A stretch of DNA of 64,000 nucleotides from Stutzerimonas xanthomarina DSM 18231 (GTDB taxonomy: Bacteria; Pseudomonadota; Gammaproteobacteria; Pseudomonadales; Pseudomonadaceae). Shown piece by piece: positions 1 to 9,702 of this stretch (position 1 is its first letter; each line of letters starts with the position of its first letter). Location of the stretch: NCBI RefSeq assembly GCF_900129835.1, contig NZ_FQXA01000005.1, forward strand, positions 1 to 64,000. The letters are read 5' to 3'. The notes beneath the pieces are model-generated. The model ran no database searches, had not been told where the DNA came from, and saw nothing but the letters and a program-made list of their open reading frames with translations. The position numbers and the translations under genes were made by a program.

Positions 1-574
1 GGGATGATTTGATCGTTTTTTAGCCGAATCACCGTTTTGAAATCGGCAAGGGCTGGAGTCAGCCAGAAATACCTGACTACTTCAGACCATCCTTAGCTTT
101 CTTGTGATAAAAATTAAAGCCGGCGCCACCAGTCAGGTCAAATTCGAAACCTACGATCAGGCGGGCACTTGTTCGCCTGAGCAATTTGCCAGGCACACAG
201 GATGATGCCCAGCGCCTCCGATTCCGGGTGGTCTAGCAAAGTCTCCGGGCTGGATAATTGTCATCTAGAGCAGGCAAAGCAACGTCGAGCTGATGTCGTT
301 AGCCGGAGGCTGGAGCGTGACTTGTACAACATCCCGAACTTGCGAAAAGACGGCGGTAGAAATAGAAGACAAATATCGCGAAGCCGAGCAGTGGTGGCCC
401 GGCCTTGAGAATGATCGATATATGCTGATTGAGAAATGCGCTGGATGATTCAAGAAAGCGGTCAAACACGTCTTCATCTGACGCTGGCTGGTCGATTCAT
501 CGCTGTTGCATCACGTCATCCCTGAAGCCGATTCGAAGGCGGCCACGCTACGGGAGCGCGCGGAGCGTTAGTTC
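1..574. other. Gene-poor edge with possible coding remnants
   Basis: No intact gene can be supported here. A protein-like reading on the plus strand runs from about 275 to the stop at 446-448 and contains IEDKYREAEQWWPGLENDRY. A second short frame, MIQESGQTRLHLTL and onward, begins at 445 and overlaps that stop as ATGA. A third open stretch ends with the stop near 568-570. None has a convincing start with a ribosome binding site, and each is broken by stops, so these look like decayed pieces of one or more genes. The family was not recognised. Confidence 0.3.
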
Positions 575-1129
575 TTACCTTGGATCACAGAGTGTGGGCT
601 TGTGCTTGAGGCATCGGAGCAGGCAGCTCTTTCCCTCCTCCAGTCGTTGGGATATATCCCAACCCTGACGGCGCGATGGAAGCTCGAGTAGGGCCAATCG
701 GCGACACGGGTAACCCCATCCATGTTTCAGCGGATTTAGGTGGACATAATCGACGTGATGGCGGTAATCGCGCTCGTCACGAATCAGGTGTGCCCAATAA
801 CGTCGCTGCCAGATCCCTCGTTCATTACGGGATCGTTGCGTTACTGTGAGCACCTCCGTTTTGGGAAGCCTCCTAGCAAACGCGAACTTAATGACCTTCC
901 AACGCAAAGCGAAATCAGCGTCGCCATCAGGTAGCGTCCAGATGCAATGCATGTGATCTGGCAGGACGACCCATGCATCGATACGGAAGGGATGGCGGTC
1001 CTTGGTGGCGCGAACCGTCTCGCGGAGAAGGTCAATGTGACGGACAAGAAGATCGCTTCGACGGTTACGCAAATTGACCGTGAAGAAATAGGTGGCGCCC
1101 GGCATCTGGGCGCGGCGGTATCGATACAT
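575..1129 (-). CDS. REP-associated tyrosine transposase (RAYT, IS200/Y1 family)
   Basis: A single-strand DNA transposase of the HUH/Y1 superfamily, of the kind that mobilises REP hairpins in bacterial chromosomes. The 184-residue protein has the family start (MPGATYFFTVNL), the metal-binding HUH motif in PDHMHCIW and the catalytic tyrosine helix DYVHLNPLKHG. The start at 1129 was chosen because AAGGATGAG lies just upstream, and the same ribosome site precedes the equivalent start of the truncated paralogue at 2236. Upstream are two REP hairpins (1172-1279) of the type such enzymes recognise. The motifs are intact, so it may be active; mobility itself cannot be judged from sequence. Confidence 0.9.
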   Translation of the reverse strand: MYRYRRAQMPGATYFFTVNLRNRRSDLLVRHIDLLRETVRATKDRHPFRIDAWVVLPDHMHCIWTLPDGDADFALRWKVIKFAFARRLPKTEVLTVTQRSRNERGIWQRRYWAHLIRDERDYRHHVDYVHLNPLKHGWGYPCRRLALLELPSRRQGWDISQRLEEGKSCLLRCLKHKPTLCDPR

Positions 1130-1171
1130 GCGACTCATCCTTGAGCATTGTGTTTGCGGCAAGTTCGTATT

Positions 1172-1279
1172 GGTGGATAAACAAAGCGTTATCCACCCGA
1201 CGCCATCTCACCCGCCCACACCGCCGACGCATCGACGTTGCCGAAGGTAGGGTGGAAAACGGCGAAGCCTTTTCCACGC
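1172..1279. repeat. REP pair (BIME) beside the RAYT gene
   Basis: Two hairpins in opposite orientation. The first pairs GGTGGATAA (1172-1180) with TTATCCACC (1189-1197). The second begins GTAG at 1247 and pairs GTGGAAAA (1252-1259) with TTTTCCAC (1270-1277). The GTAG tetranucleotide next to a hairpin foot is the usual REP signature. A related pair lies at 2281-2386 and further REPs of this family at 24049-24153. Confidence 0.85.
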
Positions 1280-1312
1280 GTTTCTTTCAGGCTACCTCGC
1301 TAGCCTTGGAAG

Positions 1313-1963
1313 TTAATTGATTTTTAGGTGCAAACGGCCGTCAGGGTGGTTTTTCAGAACTTCGAATTTAGTCCCCTTTAGAATAAATACTTCCCCTTGG
1401 GCTAGATTATGCGTGTATTCAATCTGGCCTATGGTTTCGGATTGGCTCATGGTGGCTACGGAAAAACGTAGCACGTCGCTGTCAGCCTTATCTGTACCAA
1501 GATACTGCAACTTCCAGGACGGATAGACGGCGATACGGCCCTCGTATGATAAATTCGATGTGTCTTCCTTTTTTATGAGAGGCCACGTGCGGTGCGTTTT
1601 CATGCCAGCAAACTGCACCATCGTTTTCTGAGTGTTGAGTTTGTGGTTCTTAGTTACGAGCGCTAGCTGTGGGTGGTACTCCGAGTTCGTTAGATACTGC
1701 TCACCAGTTTCGATATTGTTGTACTGTGCTTCCCATATTGAATTAACTGGAACTGCAGCTCGCCCAGCGATTGGGATGTCGCGTCTAGCTATATAGATTT
1801 CTTTGCATGGGCATTCATAATGTATGTAAGCGATGTCGCCAATGCTTATGGTTGTGTCGGTTTTTTGGTCTGGCGCGTTATAAACAATAACCGGAGCTAG
1901 CTTGTGCTGTCCGCAGCCTGAAAGAGCAAGAATGGTAGCCAGTATTGCCATTTTTTTATTCAT
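1313..1963 (-). CDS. Putative lipoprotein of unknown function
   Basis: A 216-residue protein with a short signal peptide ending in the lipobox LSGC (Cys 17), so it should be lipidated and anchored in a membrane. The rest is rich in beta-prone segments, with one CPC pair (YECPCKEIY) near residue 50; no enzymatic motif is visible. The gene is noticeably AT-richer than the core genes around it. It sits between the REPs of an intact RAYT gene and a truncated second copy of that gene with its own REPs, so it may have arrived with the duplicated segment. The family was not recognised. Confidence 0.65.
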   Translation of the reverse strand: MNKKMAILATILALSGCGQHKLAPVIVYNAPDQKTDTTISIGDIAYIHYECPCKEIYIARRDIPIAGRAAVPVNSIWEAQYNNIETGEQYLTNSEYHPQLALVTKNHKLNTQKTMVQFAGMKTHRTWPLIKKEDTSNLSYEGRIAVYPSWKLQYLGTDKADSDVLRFSVATMSQSETIGQIEYTHNLAQGEVFILKGTKFEVLKNHPDGRLHLKIN

Positions 1964-2032
1964 TTAAGTCGATCCATTCTTTTTAGGTGTGTGTTAAGAA
2001 TAACTTCCAGGTCGGCGTTAAACCAGCTTTGC

Positions 2033-2236
2033 CATCGATGGCGTCCAGACGCAATGCATGTGGTTGGGCAGAACGATCCAGACGTCGATGTGGAAGGGAT
2101 GGCGCGAGCGTGTGGCTCGCACCGTCTCGCGGAGCAGGTCGACATGGCGGACCAGCAGGTCGCTGCGCCGGTTGAGCAGATTGACGGTAAAGAAATACGT
2201 GGCGCCCGGCATTTGGGCGCAGCGGTAGCGGGACAT
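2033..2236 (-). pseudogene. Truncated RAYT transposase (N-terminal third only)
   Basis: The first 60 or so residues match the RAYT at 575-1129 closely (MSRYRCAQMPGATYFFTVNL, then PNHMHCVWT with the HUH histidines). After that similarity stops and the frame soon ends. The catalytic tyrosine helix is missing, so it cannot be a working transposase. The same AAGGATGAG ribosome site and a diverged REP pair lie upstream, as in the intact copy. Confidence 0.8.
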
Positions 2237-2280
2237 GGCAGCTCATCCTTGATCTTTGTGTCGGCGGGAGGGTCTGTATC

Positions 2281-2386
2281 GGTATAATCAAAGCTTTATC
2301 CACCCTACGCCACCTTAACCGCCCACACCGCCAACGCATCGACGTTGCCGGAGGTAGGGTGGAAAACGGCGAAGCCTTTCCACGCG
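2281..2386. repeat. REP pair upstream of the truncated RAYT
   Basis: A diverged copy of the REP pair at 1172-1279. A degraded first hairpin ends in TTATCCACCCTAC (2281-2307). The second hairpin begins GTAGGGTGGAAAACGG at 2354 and closes with TTTCCAC at about 2377-2383. The bases between the hairpins are largely identical in the two copies, and similarity extends to CAGGCTACCTCGCT, ending at 1301 and 2407. Confidence 0.8.
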
Positions 2387-2438
2387 TCACTTCCAGGCTA
2401 CCTCGCTGGATCAGGCCGCATCAATTTAACGACGGGTT

Positions 2439-2564
2439 GCCACCTGCGGTGGCCACAGAACAAACTTAACCCATTGTCCGGAATGGGTTGACCTCTACAA
2501 ACCTGTCGCCAAGGCTGACGAAAATGAGGTGGCGACCCAGCAAAGGACAGAAAATAAACTGTCC
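2439..2564. repeat. Three short hairpins downstream of the RAYT remnant
   Basis: Three separate inverted repeats: GCCACC/GGTGGC (2439-2453), AACCCATT/AATGGGTT (2468-2489) and GGACAG/CTGTCC (2545-2564). The last lies just past the stop of the minus-strand gene at 2583 and could weakly terminate it. They may be remains of other REP-like palindromes; no gene is visible between 2408 and 2582. Confidence 0.45.
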
Positions 2565-2582
2565 CCTGTTTTGTTTCTTTTA

Positions 2583-3266
2583 TTAAAGATCTTCGAGAGC
2601 CCTGTCTTCCTGTCTTTCTGAGCTTATTTGCTTGCTGGTATTGGTTGTATCAGCTTCTTCATAGAATTCAGCTTCTTCTATTTCTGTATTTATGTCGTTT
2701 AGTTTGTCTGTGTCATATGATTCGTATGATTCATTCGTTTCATCTGTCTGGTATTGCTCTGCGGGTCTGCGCGCTGCATCAAGTGCGCGCCGCTCGTCGC
2801 GGTAAAGTCGAATGCCGCCTGAGTTTATTTTTGTTGTTAGTGGCGCATACCAGCAGCGTTGCCCGCTTAAGATGGTTCCGTCCCCATCTACCTGAAGTAG
2901 GCATGTAATTATTCCGAGACGAGATCTGTCAGTGTGTCTGAAGGTAAGAGTGATAAATCTGGATTCAAGGCATCCGCTAACATCAAATGTTCTAATTGAT
3001 TCAATGTGAAAGTGATTTTCGGAGTCGACCCATTGGAAGGTTGCTTTCCCGCTGAGCTTCTCGCAGTTTTGCTTCAGCTCAAGTAGTAGCTTTTGGCTGG
3101 AGTTGACGTGGTGCCATGTGCCATTTATGTGGATTCCTCTATACATAAATTGGCGGTATAGCGGTAGGAGGACGGTTATAATTATGCTTTTTGTTATTAG
3201 AAGTACGGCTGCGGTTAGTAGTCCAGCAACAACTCCCAAAATGATGCTCTCTGTGATGTTCTGCAT
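2583..3266 (-). CDS. Membrane-anchored protein of unknown function
   Basis: A 227-residue protein with a long hydrophobic N-terminal segment (about residues 8-37), enough for one or two membrane helices. A beta-rich soluble region of about 110 residues follows, starting at GTWHHVNSS and ending at SGGIRLYRD, and then an acidic, Ser/Thr/Glu-rich tail of about 70 residues. The membrane-helix-then-beta-barrel layout recalls small effectors such as Cap15 of CBASS defence, but no sequence motif proves this. The gene is AT-richer than its neighbours, stands alone, and lies between RAYT remnants and the nrd genes, which suggests acquisition. Function unknown. Confidence 0.55.
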   Translation of the reverse strand: MQNITESIILGVVAGLLTAAVLLITKSIIITVLLPLYRQFMYRGIHINGTWHHVNSSQKLLLELKQNCEKLSGKATFQWVDSENHFHIESIRTFDVSGCLESRFITLTFRHTDRSRLGIITCLLQVDGDGTILSGQRCWYAPLTTKINSGGIRLYRDERRALDAARRPAEQYQTDETNESYESYDTDKLNDINTEIEEAEFYEEADTTNTSKQISSERQEDRALEDL

Positions 3267-3339
3267 GCTGGTTCCATTGGCAAGTCGGTGAGGTAGCGCG
3301 GTGGGCTGATTCTGGTTGTTCGTGCAATTTTATGAGCAA

Positions 3340-3367
3340 AAAAAGCCCCGCACTAGGCGGGGCTTTT
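3340..3367 (-). terminator. Rho-independent terminator after nrdB
   Basis: Read on the minus strand, GCCCCGC pairs with GCGGGGC around a five-base loop and is followed by seven T residues. It lies about 80 bases past the nrdB stop. The plus strand also shows TTTT after the stem, so it may stop transcription from both sides. Confidence 0.85.
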
Positions 3368-3443
3368 AGTTTCTCTCGCTACCCCGGACTTCCGTACTCA
3401 GGTAAAGCGCTTCTAATCTGTCCTAACTATCTAAACTAAAAAA

Positions 3444-4694
3444 TCAATCCCAGCTCAACGCCCCACCAGTCTGATACTCAATAACCCGCGTCTCAAAGAA
3501 GTTTTTCTCCTTCTTCAAGTCCATGATCTCGCTCATCCACGGGAACGGGTTGGTGGTGCCTGGGTACTCTTCCTTCAGGCCAATCTGCGTCAGACGACGG
3601 TTGGCGATGAACTTGAGGTAGTCCTCCATCATCGAGGCGTTCATGCCGAGTACGCCACGGGGCATGGTGTCGCGGGCGTATTCGATTTCCAGCTGCGTAC
3701 CCTGGAGGATCATCTGGGTCGCTTCGTCCTTCATGGCGGCGTCCCACAGGTGCGGGTTTTCGATCTTGATCTGGTTGATCACGTCGATGCCGAAGTTCAG
3801 GTGCATGGATTCGTCGCGCAGGATGTATTGGAACTGCTCGGCGGTGCCGGTCATCTTGTTGCGGCGGCCCATGGAGAGGATCTGGGTGAAGCCGCAGTAG
3901 AAGAAGATGCCTTCCAGTACGCAGTAGTAGGCGATGAGGTTGCGCAGGAATTCTTTGTCCGTTTCGACGGTGCCGGTCTGGAAGGTCGGGTCGGAGATGG
4001 AGCGGGTGTACTTGAGGCCCCATGAGGCCTTCTTCGCGACGCTCGGGATCTCGTGGTACATGTTGAAGATCTCGCCTTCATCCATGCCCAGCGATTCGAT
4101 GCAGTACTGGTAGGCGTGGGTGTGGATCGCCTCTTCGAAGGCCTGGCGCAGGATGTACTGGCGGCACTCGGGGTTGGTGATCAGGCGGTACACGGCCAGC
4201 ACGAGGTTGTTGGCGACCAGGCTGTCGGCGGTGGAGAAGAAGCCGAGGTTGCGCTTGACGATGCGGCGCTCGTCCTCGGAGAGGCCGTCCGGCGTCTTCC
4301 ACAGGGCGATGTCGGCGTTCATGTTCACTTCCTGCGGCATCCAGTGGTTGGCGCAACCATCCAGATACTTCTGCCAGGCCCAGTCGTACTTGAAGGGTAC
4401 GAGCTGGTTGAGGTCGGCGCGGGCGTTGATCATCTGTTTGTCGCCGACGTGAACGCGGGCGGATTCGCCTTCGAGTTCGTCCAGGCCTTCCTGAGTGTCG
4501 AGGTCGTCCAGGGCTTTCTTGGCGCGGGCGACGGCTGCGGAGTCGTCAGAGGCAACGGCGCGGGCTTCTTCGACGGAGCCTGCTGCGTCCTGGTCGAGTT
4601 TGGCGGGAGATTCAGTCTTGGCGGCAGCGGCTTGGGGGGCGGCCTGCGCGGTGGTGGTGGTGTCTTCTTCGTCGAATTCGTCCCAGCTCAGCAT
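3444..4694 (-). CDS. nrdB: Ribonucleoside-diphosphate reductase subunit beta (class Ia)
   Basis: The small subunit of aerobic ribonucleotide reductase; it carries the di-iron centre and tyrosyl radical used by NrdA to make deoxynucleotides. All iron ligands can be placed: Asp157, Glu188, His191, Glu261, Glu295 and His298, with radical Tyr195. The Asp157-Glu188 and Glu261-Glu295 spacings match Escherichia coli NrdB. The 416-residue protein has an alanine-rich extension of about 85 residues before the core, as is usual in pseudomonads. The start MLSWDEF was chosen because GGGAG lies before it; a longer open frame upstream to 5111 has low-complexity content and is rejected. nrdA lies 455 bases upstream. 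Confidence 0.97.
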   Translation of the reverse strand: MLSWDEFDEEDTTTTAQAAPQAAAAKTESPAKLDQDAAGSVEEARAVASDDSAAVARAKKALDDLDTQEGLDELEGESARVHVGDKQMINARADLNQLVPFKYDWAWQKYLDGCANHWMPQEVNMNADIALWKTPDGLSEDERRIVKRNLGFFSTADSLVANNLVLAVYRLITNPECRQYILRQAFEEAIHTHAYQYCIESLGMDEGEIFNMYHEIPSVAKKASWGLKYTRSISDPTFQTGTVETDKEFLRNLIAYYCVLEGIFFYCGFTQILSMGRRNKMTGTAEQFQYILRDESMHLNFGIDVINQIKIENPHLWDAAMKDEATQMILQGTQLEIEYARDTMPRGVLGMNASMMEDYLKFIANRRLTQIGLKEEYPGTTNPFPWMSEIMDLKKEKNFFETRVIEYQTGGALSWD

Positions 4695-4863
4695 GGCGGT
4701 TTCTCCCGATTGGGGACCGGCTTGGCCGGTCGGAATGTTTTGGGCTTTTGTGTGTGCGCAAAAGCGGGTGTTGTGGTTGGGGGAGGGTGGTGGTGCCCTG
4801 CGTCCCGGTGTTCTGTAACAGGTCGGGGGTTGGGCCCGGCCTTTGTGTTGTCTGGTGGGTTTG

Positions 4864-4901
4864 CCCCTCACCCTAGCCCTCTCCCCGGAGGGGCGAGGGG
4901 A
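4864..4901. repeat. CCCTCACCCTAGCCCTCTCC-type dispersed palindrome
   Basis: A C-run followed by CTCCCCGGAGGGG and GAGGGG, forming a hairpin. Very similar intergenic elements are common across gammaproteobacteria with high GC content. Only this copy was seen in the window. Confidence 0.6.
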
Positions 4902-4960
4902 TTGGATTTGAGGTGGCGTCGGGCTATGCGCTAACTCGGGTGATGAGTTGGCGGATAGCG

Positions 4961-4984
4961 CTTCGCGAGCAAGCTCGCTCCTAC
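4961..4984. repeat. REP element (GTAGGAGCGAGC type, inverted)
   Basis: CTTCGCGAGCAAGCTCGCTCCTAC, read in reverse, is the common Pseudomonas REP GTAGGAGCGAGCTTGCTCGC. The stem GCGAGC/GCTCGC lies at 4965-4978. Relatives lie at 12292, 25805, 29362, 34259, 34318 and 34363. Confidence 0.8.
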
Positions 4985-5050
4985 GAAGATCAAAGCGAAC
5001 GCAGCCACTCGGTGTGAGCGCGAAGCTGAGCGAGGCCGCGCTAGGCGTCT

Positions 5051-5102
5051 GCCAAGTCGGAGCCCTGAGCGTACAGCTGTACGTGATGGGGGCCGGCTTG
5101 GC
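5051..5102. repeat. Nested inverted repeat just after nrdA
   Basis: GCCAAGTCGG (5051-5060) pairs perfectly with CCGGCTTGGC (5093-5102) except for one central wobble, and an inner palindrome GTACAGCTGTAC (5071-5082) sits in the loop. It lies about 50-100 bases past the nrdA stop. There is no T run, so it is not a classic terminator; it may be a REP-like element or an RNA stabiliser. Confidence 0.5.
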
Positions 5103-5149
5103 GGACAACAACGCGCGGTCCGCTCAGATTCGTGCGTCAGCCAGGCTCC

Positions 5150-8050
<2,901 letters not shown>

Positions 8051-8229
8051 GGGGTCTCCGGATTCTCTCTGTCTCGGTAGCACGTTAAGTGTCAGGCCTG
8101 CCTCGTGGGGCGGCCTTGATCGGGTGTTGCTATCTCGTACTGCATGAACCATGCCCCGGCGAACCGGCCCATGGGTGACTCAAAACTGGAAACGATCCGG
8201 CACCGGGGGTGGCGAATCGATTGTGCCGA

Positions 8230-8258
8230 AGCATAGTCAGGCGTTGTGAAGATCACAA
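8230..8258 (-). promoter_or_regulatory. Probable sigma70 promoter of nrdA
   Basis: On the minus strand TTGTGA (8253-8258) is followed after 17 bases by TATGCT (8230-8235). This would start transcription about 170 bases before the nrdA ATG. The -35 lies inside the perfect dyad at 8243-8259, and the proximal NrdR box lies just upstream. Confidence 0.6.
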
Positions 8259-8259
8259 C
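8243..8259. promoter_or_regulatory. Perfect inverted repeat over the nrdA -35 region
   Basis: GTTGTGA-AGA-TCACAAC is a perfect 7-bp dyad with a 3-bp centre. It covers the proposed -35 hexamer, so a bound protein would block RNA polymerase. The half-site spacing rules out a normal CRP/Vfr site. The regulator is unknown. Confidence 0.5.
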
Positions 8260-8265
8260 CTCAAA

Positions 8266-8281
8266 ACACAACATGTAGTGT
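8266..8281. promoter_or_regulatory. NrdR box, nrdA-proximal
   Basis: ACACAACATGTAGTGT fits the NrdR palindrome (ACACTATATATAGTGT) at most positions. NrdR is the ATP/dATP-sensing repressor of ribonucleotide reductase genes. It lies just upstream of the proposed -35. Confidence 0.75.
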
Positions 8282-8540
8282 GATGCGTTCCTCGCATGCG
8301 CTACTGCTGGGCTTGAGCAAAATCAACGTTAGACGCGGCAGTATCGCGATCTGCGGCGGCGATCTATCGCGCCAGGCGCGGGCGCGAGCCGGGTAAAAAT
8401 CAGAGCGAATTTATTTGCTTGCTTTTTTCGGCGCTTGTGCCTGTTTGGCTTTCGACACCCAACATATGGGGTAAAAGGCGCCTGGAGCGACACGATAGTG
8501 GCGGTTCAGACACAGCGCAAGGCGCTCGAAATGAACAACC

Positions 8541-8549
8541 TGTGGATAA
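8541..8549 (-). promoter_or_regulatory. Perfect DnaA box
   Basis: TGTGGATAA is the exact complement of the consensus DnaA box TTATCCACA. It lies about 490 bases before nrdA, between the two NrdR boxes. DnaA controls nrdAB in Escherichia coli, so a role here is plausible, though a single 9-mer can occur by chance. Confidence 0.5.
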
Positions 8550-8667
8550 GATGTGGGTGAGCTGTGCGCGATCAGGGCGCAGCCCGCGCCGTTTCGGGGC
8601 TGCACGATGTTCAGATGAAATGCGTGCTCAAGCGTGTTTTCAGATGCCTGGCTCTGCTGAATGCAAA

Positions 8668-8683
8668 ACACTATATGTGGTGT
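8668..8683. promoter_or_regulatory. NrdR box, distal
   Basis: ACACTATATGTGGTGT matches the NrdR palindrome even better than the proximal box. It lies 402 bases from that box and about 300 bases before the rstA-like gene, so it may act on nrdA by looping or on a promoter facing the other way. Confidence 0.7.
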
Positions 8684-8979
8684 TTTGTCAAAGGCGGTTT
8701 ATAGCATTATGCGGCTTGCGAGACGGGTGATTTGACGGATCGGGCGTGAATACTGGCCTTTTGCCTGGGGCTCCGTTGGGCGCAGAGATGTGAAGGCCGC
8801 TACGAAGTAGCCGCTGCCACGCGTGTAGCGTTCATCGCTGATCGGAGCTGGGTCAAACGAAGGCATTTTCATGGGGGTGGCTACGCCCGGATCGGCAGGC
8901 AAGCGGAGCACGTCTGCCGCTGCCATCTGCAAGTGCCCTGACGCTACAATGCCGGCCGGTGTCTGAGGAGGGCGCGTTG

Positions 8980-9702
8980 GTGGATCAAGAGTCTTGGAAC
9001 ATCCTGATTGTCGAAGATGACCAGCGGTTGGCCGAGCTGACCCGTGAATATCTCGAAAGCAACGGTTTGCAGGTGTCGATCGAGGCGGACGGCGCCCAGG
9101 CGGCCGAACGCATCATCGATGAGCGGCCCGATCTGGTGGTGCTCGATCTGATGCTGCCGGGCGAGGACGGCTTGTCGATCTGCCGCAAGGTGCGTGACCG
9201 CTATGACGGCCCGATCCTGATGCTGACCGCCCGCGCCGACGATCTCGATCAGGTACTTGGCCTGGAAATCGGCGCTGATGACTACGTCTGCAAGCCGGTG
9301 CGGCCACGGCTGTTGCTGGCGCGTATTCGTGCATTACTTCGCCGACGCGAAGGCGTGGAGGCAGCCGCGGCGACCGGCAGCAAACGGCTGAAGTACGGCC
9401 CTCTGGTGGTGGACAACGCGCTGCGCGAGGCCTGGTTGCGAGGCGAAGGCATCGAATTGACCGGTGCCGAGTTCGACCTGCTCTGGCTGCTGACATCCAA
9501 TCCCGGACGCATCATGTCCCGTGAACATATCTTCACCGAGTTGCGCGGGATCGAATACGACGGCCAGGACCGCTCCATCGACGTGCGGATTTCCCGTATT
9601 CGTCCGAAGATCGGCGACGATCCCGAGCATCCCAGATTGATCAAGACGGTGCGCGGCAAAGGCTATCTATTCGTATCCGAAGCGGCTGAAGCGCTGCAGT
9701 GA
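8980..9702 (+). CDS. rstA: OmpR-family response regulator, RstA-like
   Basis: DNA-binding partner of the sensor kinase encoded next. It has a receiver domain with phospho-acceptor Asp56 in VVLDLMLPGEDG and the KPVRP lysine, then an OmpR/PhoB winged helix with the RstA-like features LRGIEYDGQDRSIDVRISR and TVRGKGYLF. The GTG start at 8980 was chosen because GAGGAGGG lies 7 bases upstream; a GTG at 8959 has no ribosome site. The kinase gene overlaps the stop as GTGA, so the two are translated together. The stimulus in pseudomonads is not evident from sequence. Confidence 0.9.
   Translation: MDQESWNILIVEDDQRLAELTREYLESNGLQVSIEADGAQAAERIIDERPDLVVLDLMLPGEDGLSICRKVRDRYDGPILMLTARADDLDQVLGLEIGADDYVCKPVRPRLLLARIRALLRRREGVEAAAATGSKRLKYGPLVVDNALREAWLRGEGIELTGAEFDLLWLLTSNPGRIMSREHIFTELRGIEYDGQDRSIDVRISRIRPKIGDDPEHPRLIKTVRGKGYLFVSEAAEALQ

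Larger units (their letters stand above)
4695..5149. other. 455-base gap between nrdA and nrdB with repeats
   Basis: No gene is supported. The gap holds a C-rich palindromic repeat (4864-4901), a REP (4961-4984) and a nested inverted repeat (5051-5102), each listed separately. A nrdB promoter could lie near 4700-4860, but no clear -35/-10 pair was found. Confidence 0.6.
8051..8979. other. Divergent control region between nrdA and rstA-like gene
   Basis: About 930 bases with no convincing gene. It holds the nrdA promoter, a perfect dyad, two NrdR boxes about 400 bases apart and a DnaA box, each listed separately. Short open frames at 8411-8671 (minus) and 8419-8730 (plus) lack ribosome sites and family features. 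Confidence 0.7.

Noticed and set aside
5051..5102. Integron attC site
   Set aside because: A long palindrome is present but the conserved attC end boxes are not, and no cassette array or integrase is nearby.
4695..5111. 139-residue N-terminal extension of NrdB
   Set aside because: The extension crosses dispersed repeats, has low-complexity content, and the internal start MLSWDEF has a good ribosome site.
8243..8259. CRP/Vfr site at the nrdA promoter
   Set aside because: TGTGA and TCACA are present but separated by 3 bases instead of 6, so it does not fit the CRP/Vfr consensus.
8411..8730. Small genes in the nrdA/rstA gap
   Set aside because: The open frames on both strands lack ribosome sites and overlap regulatory motifs including an NrdR box.
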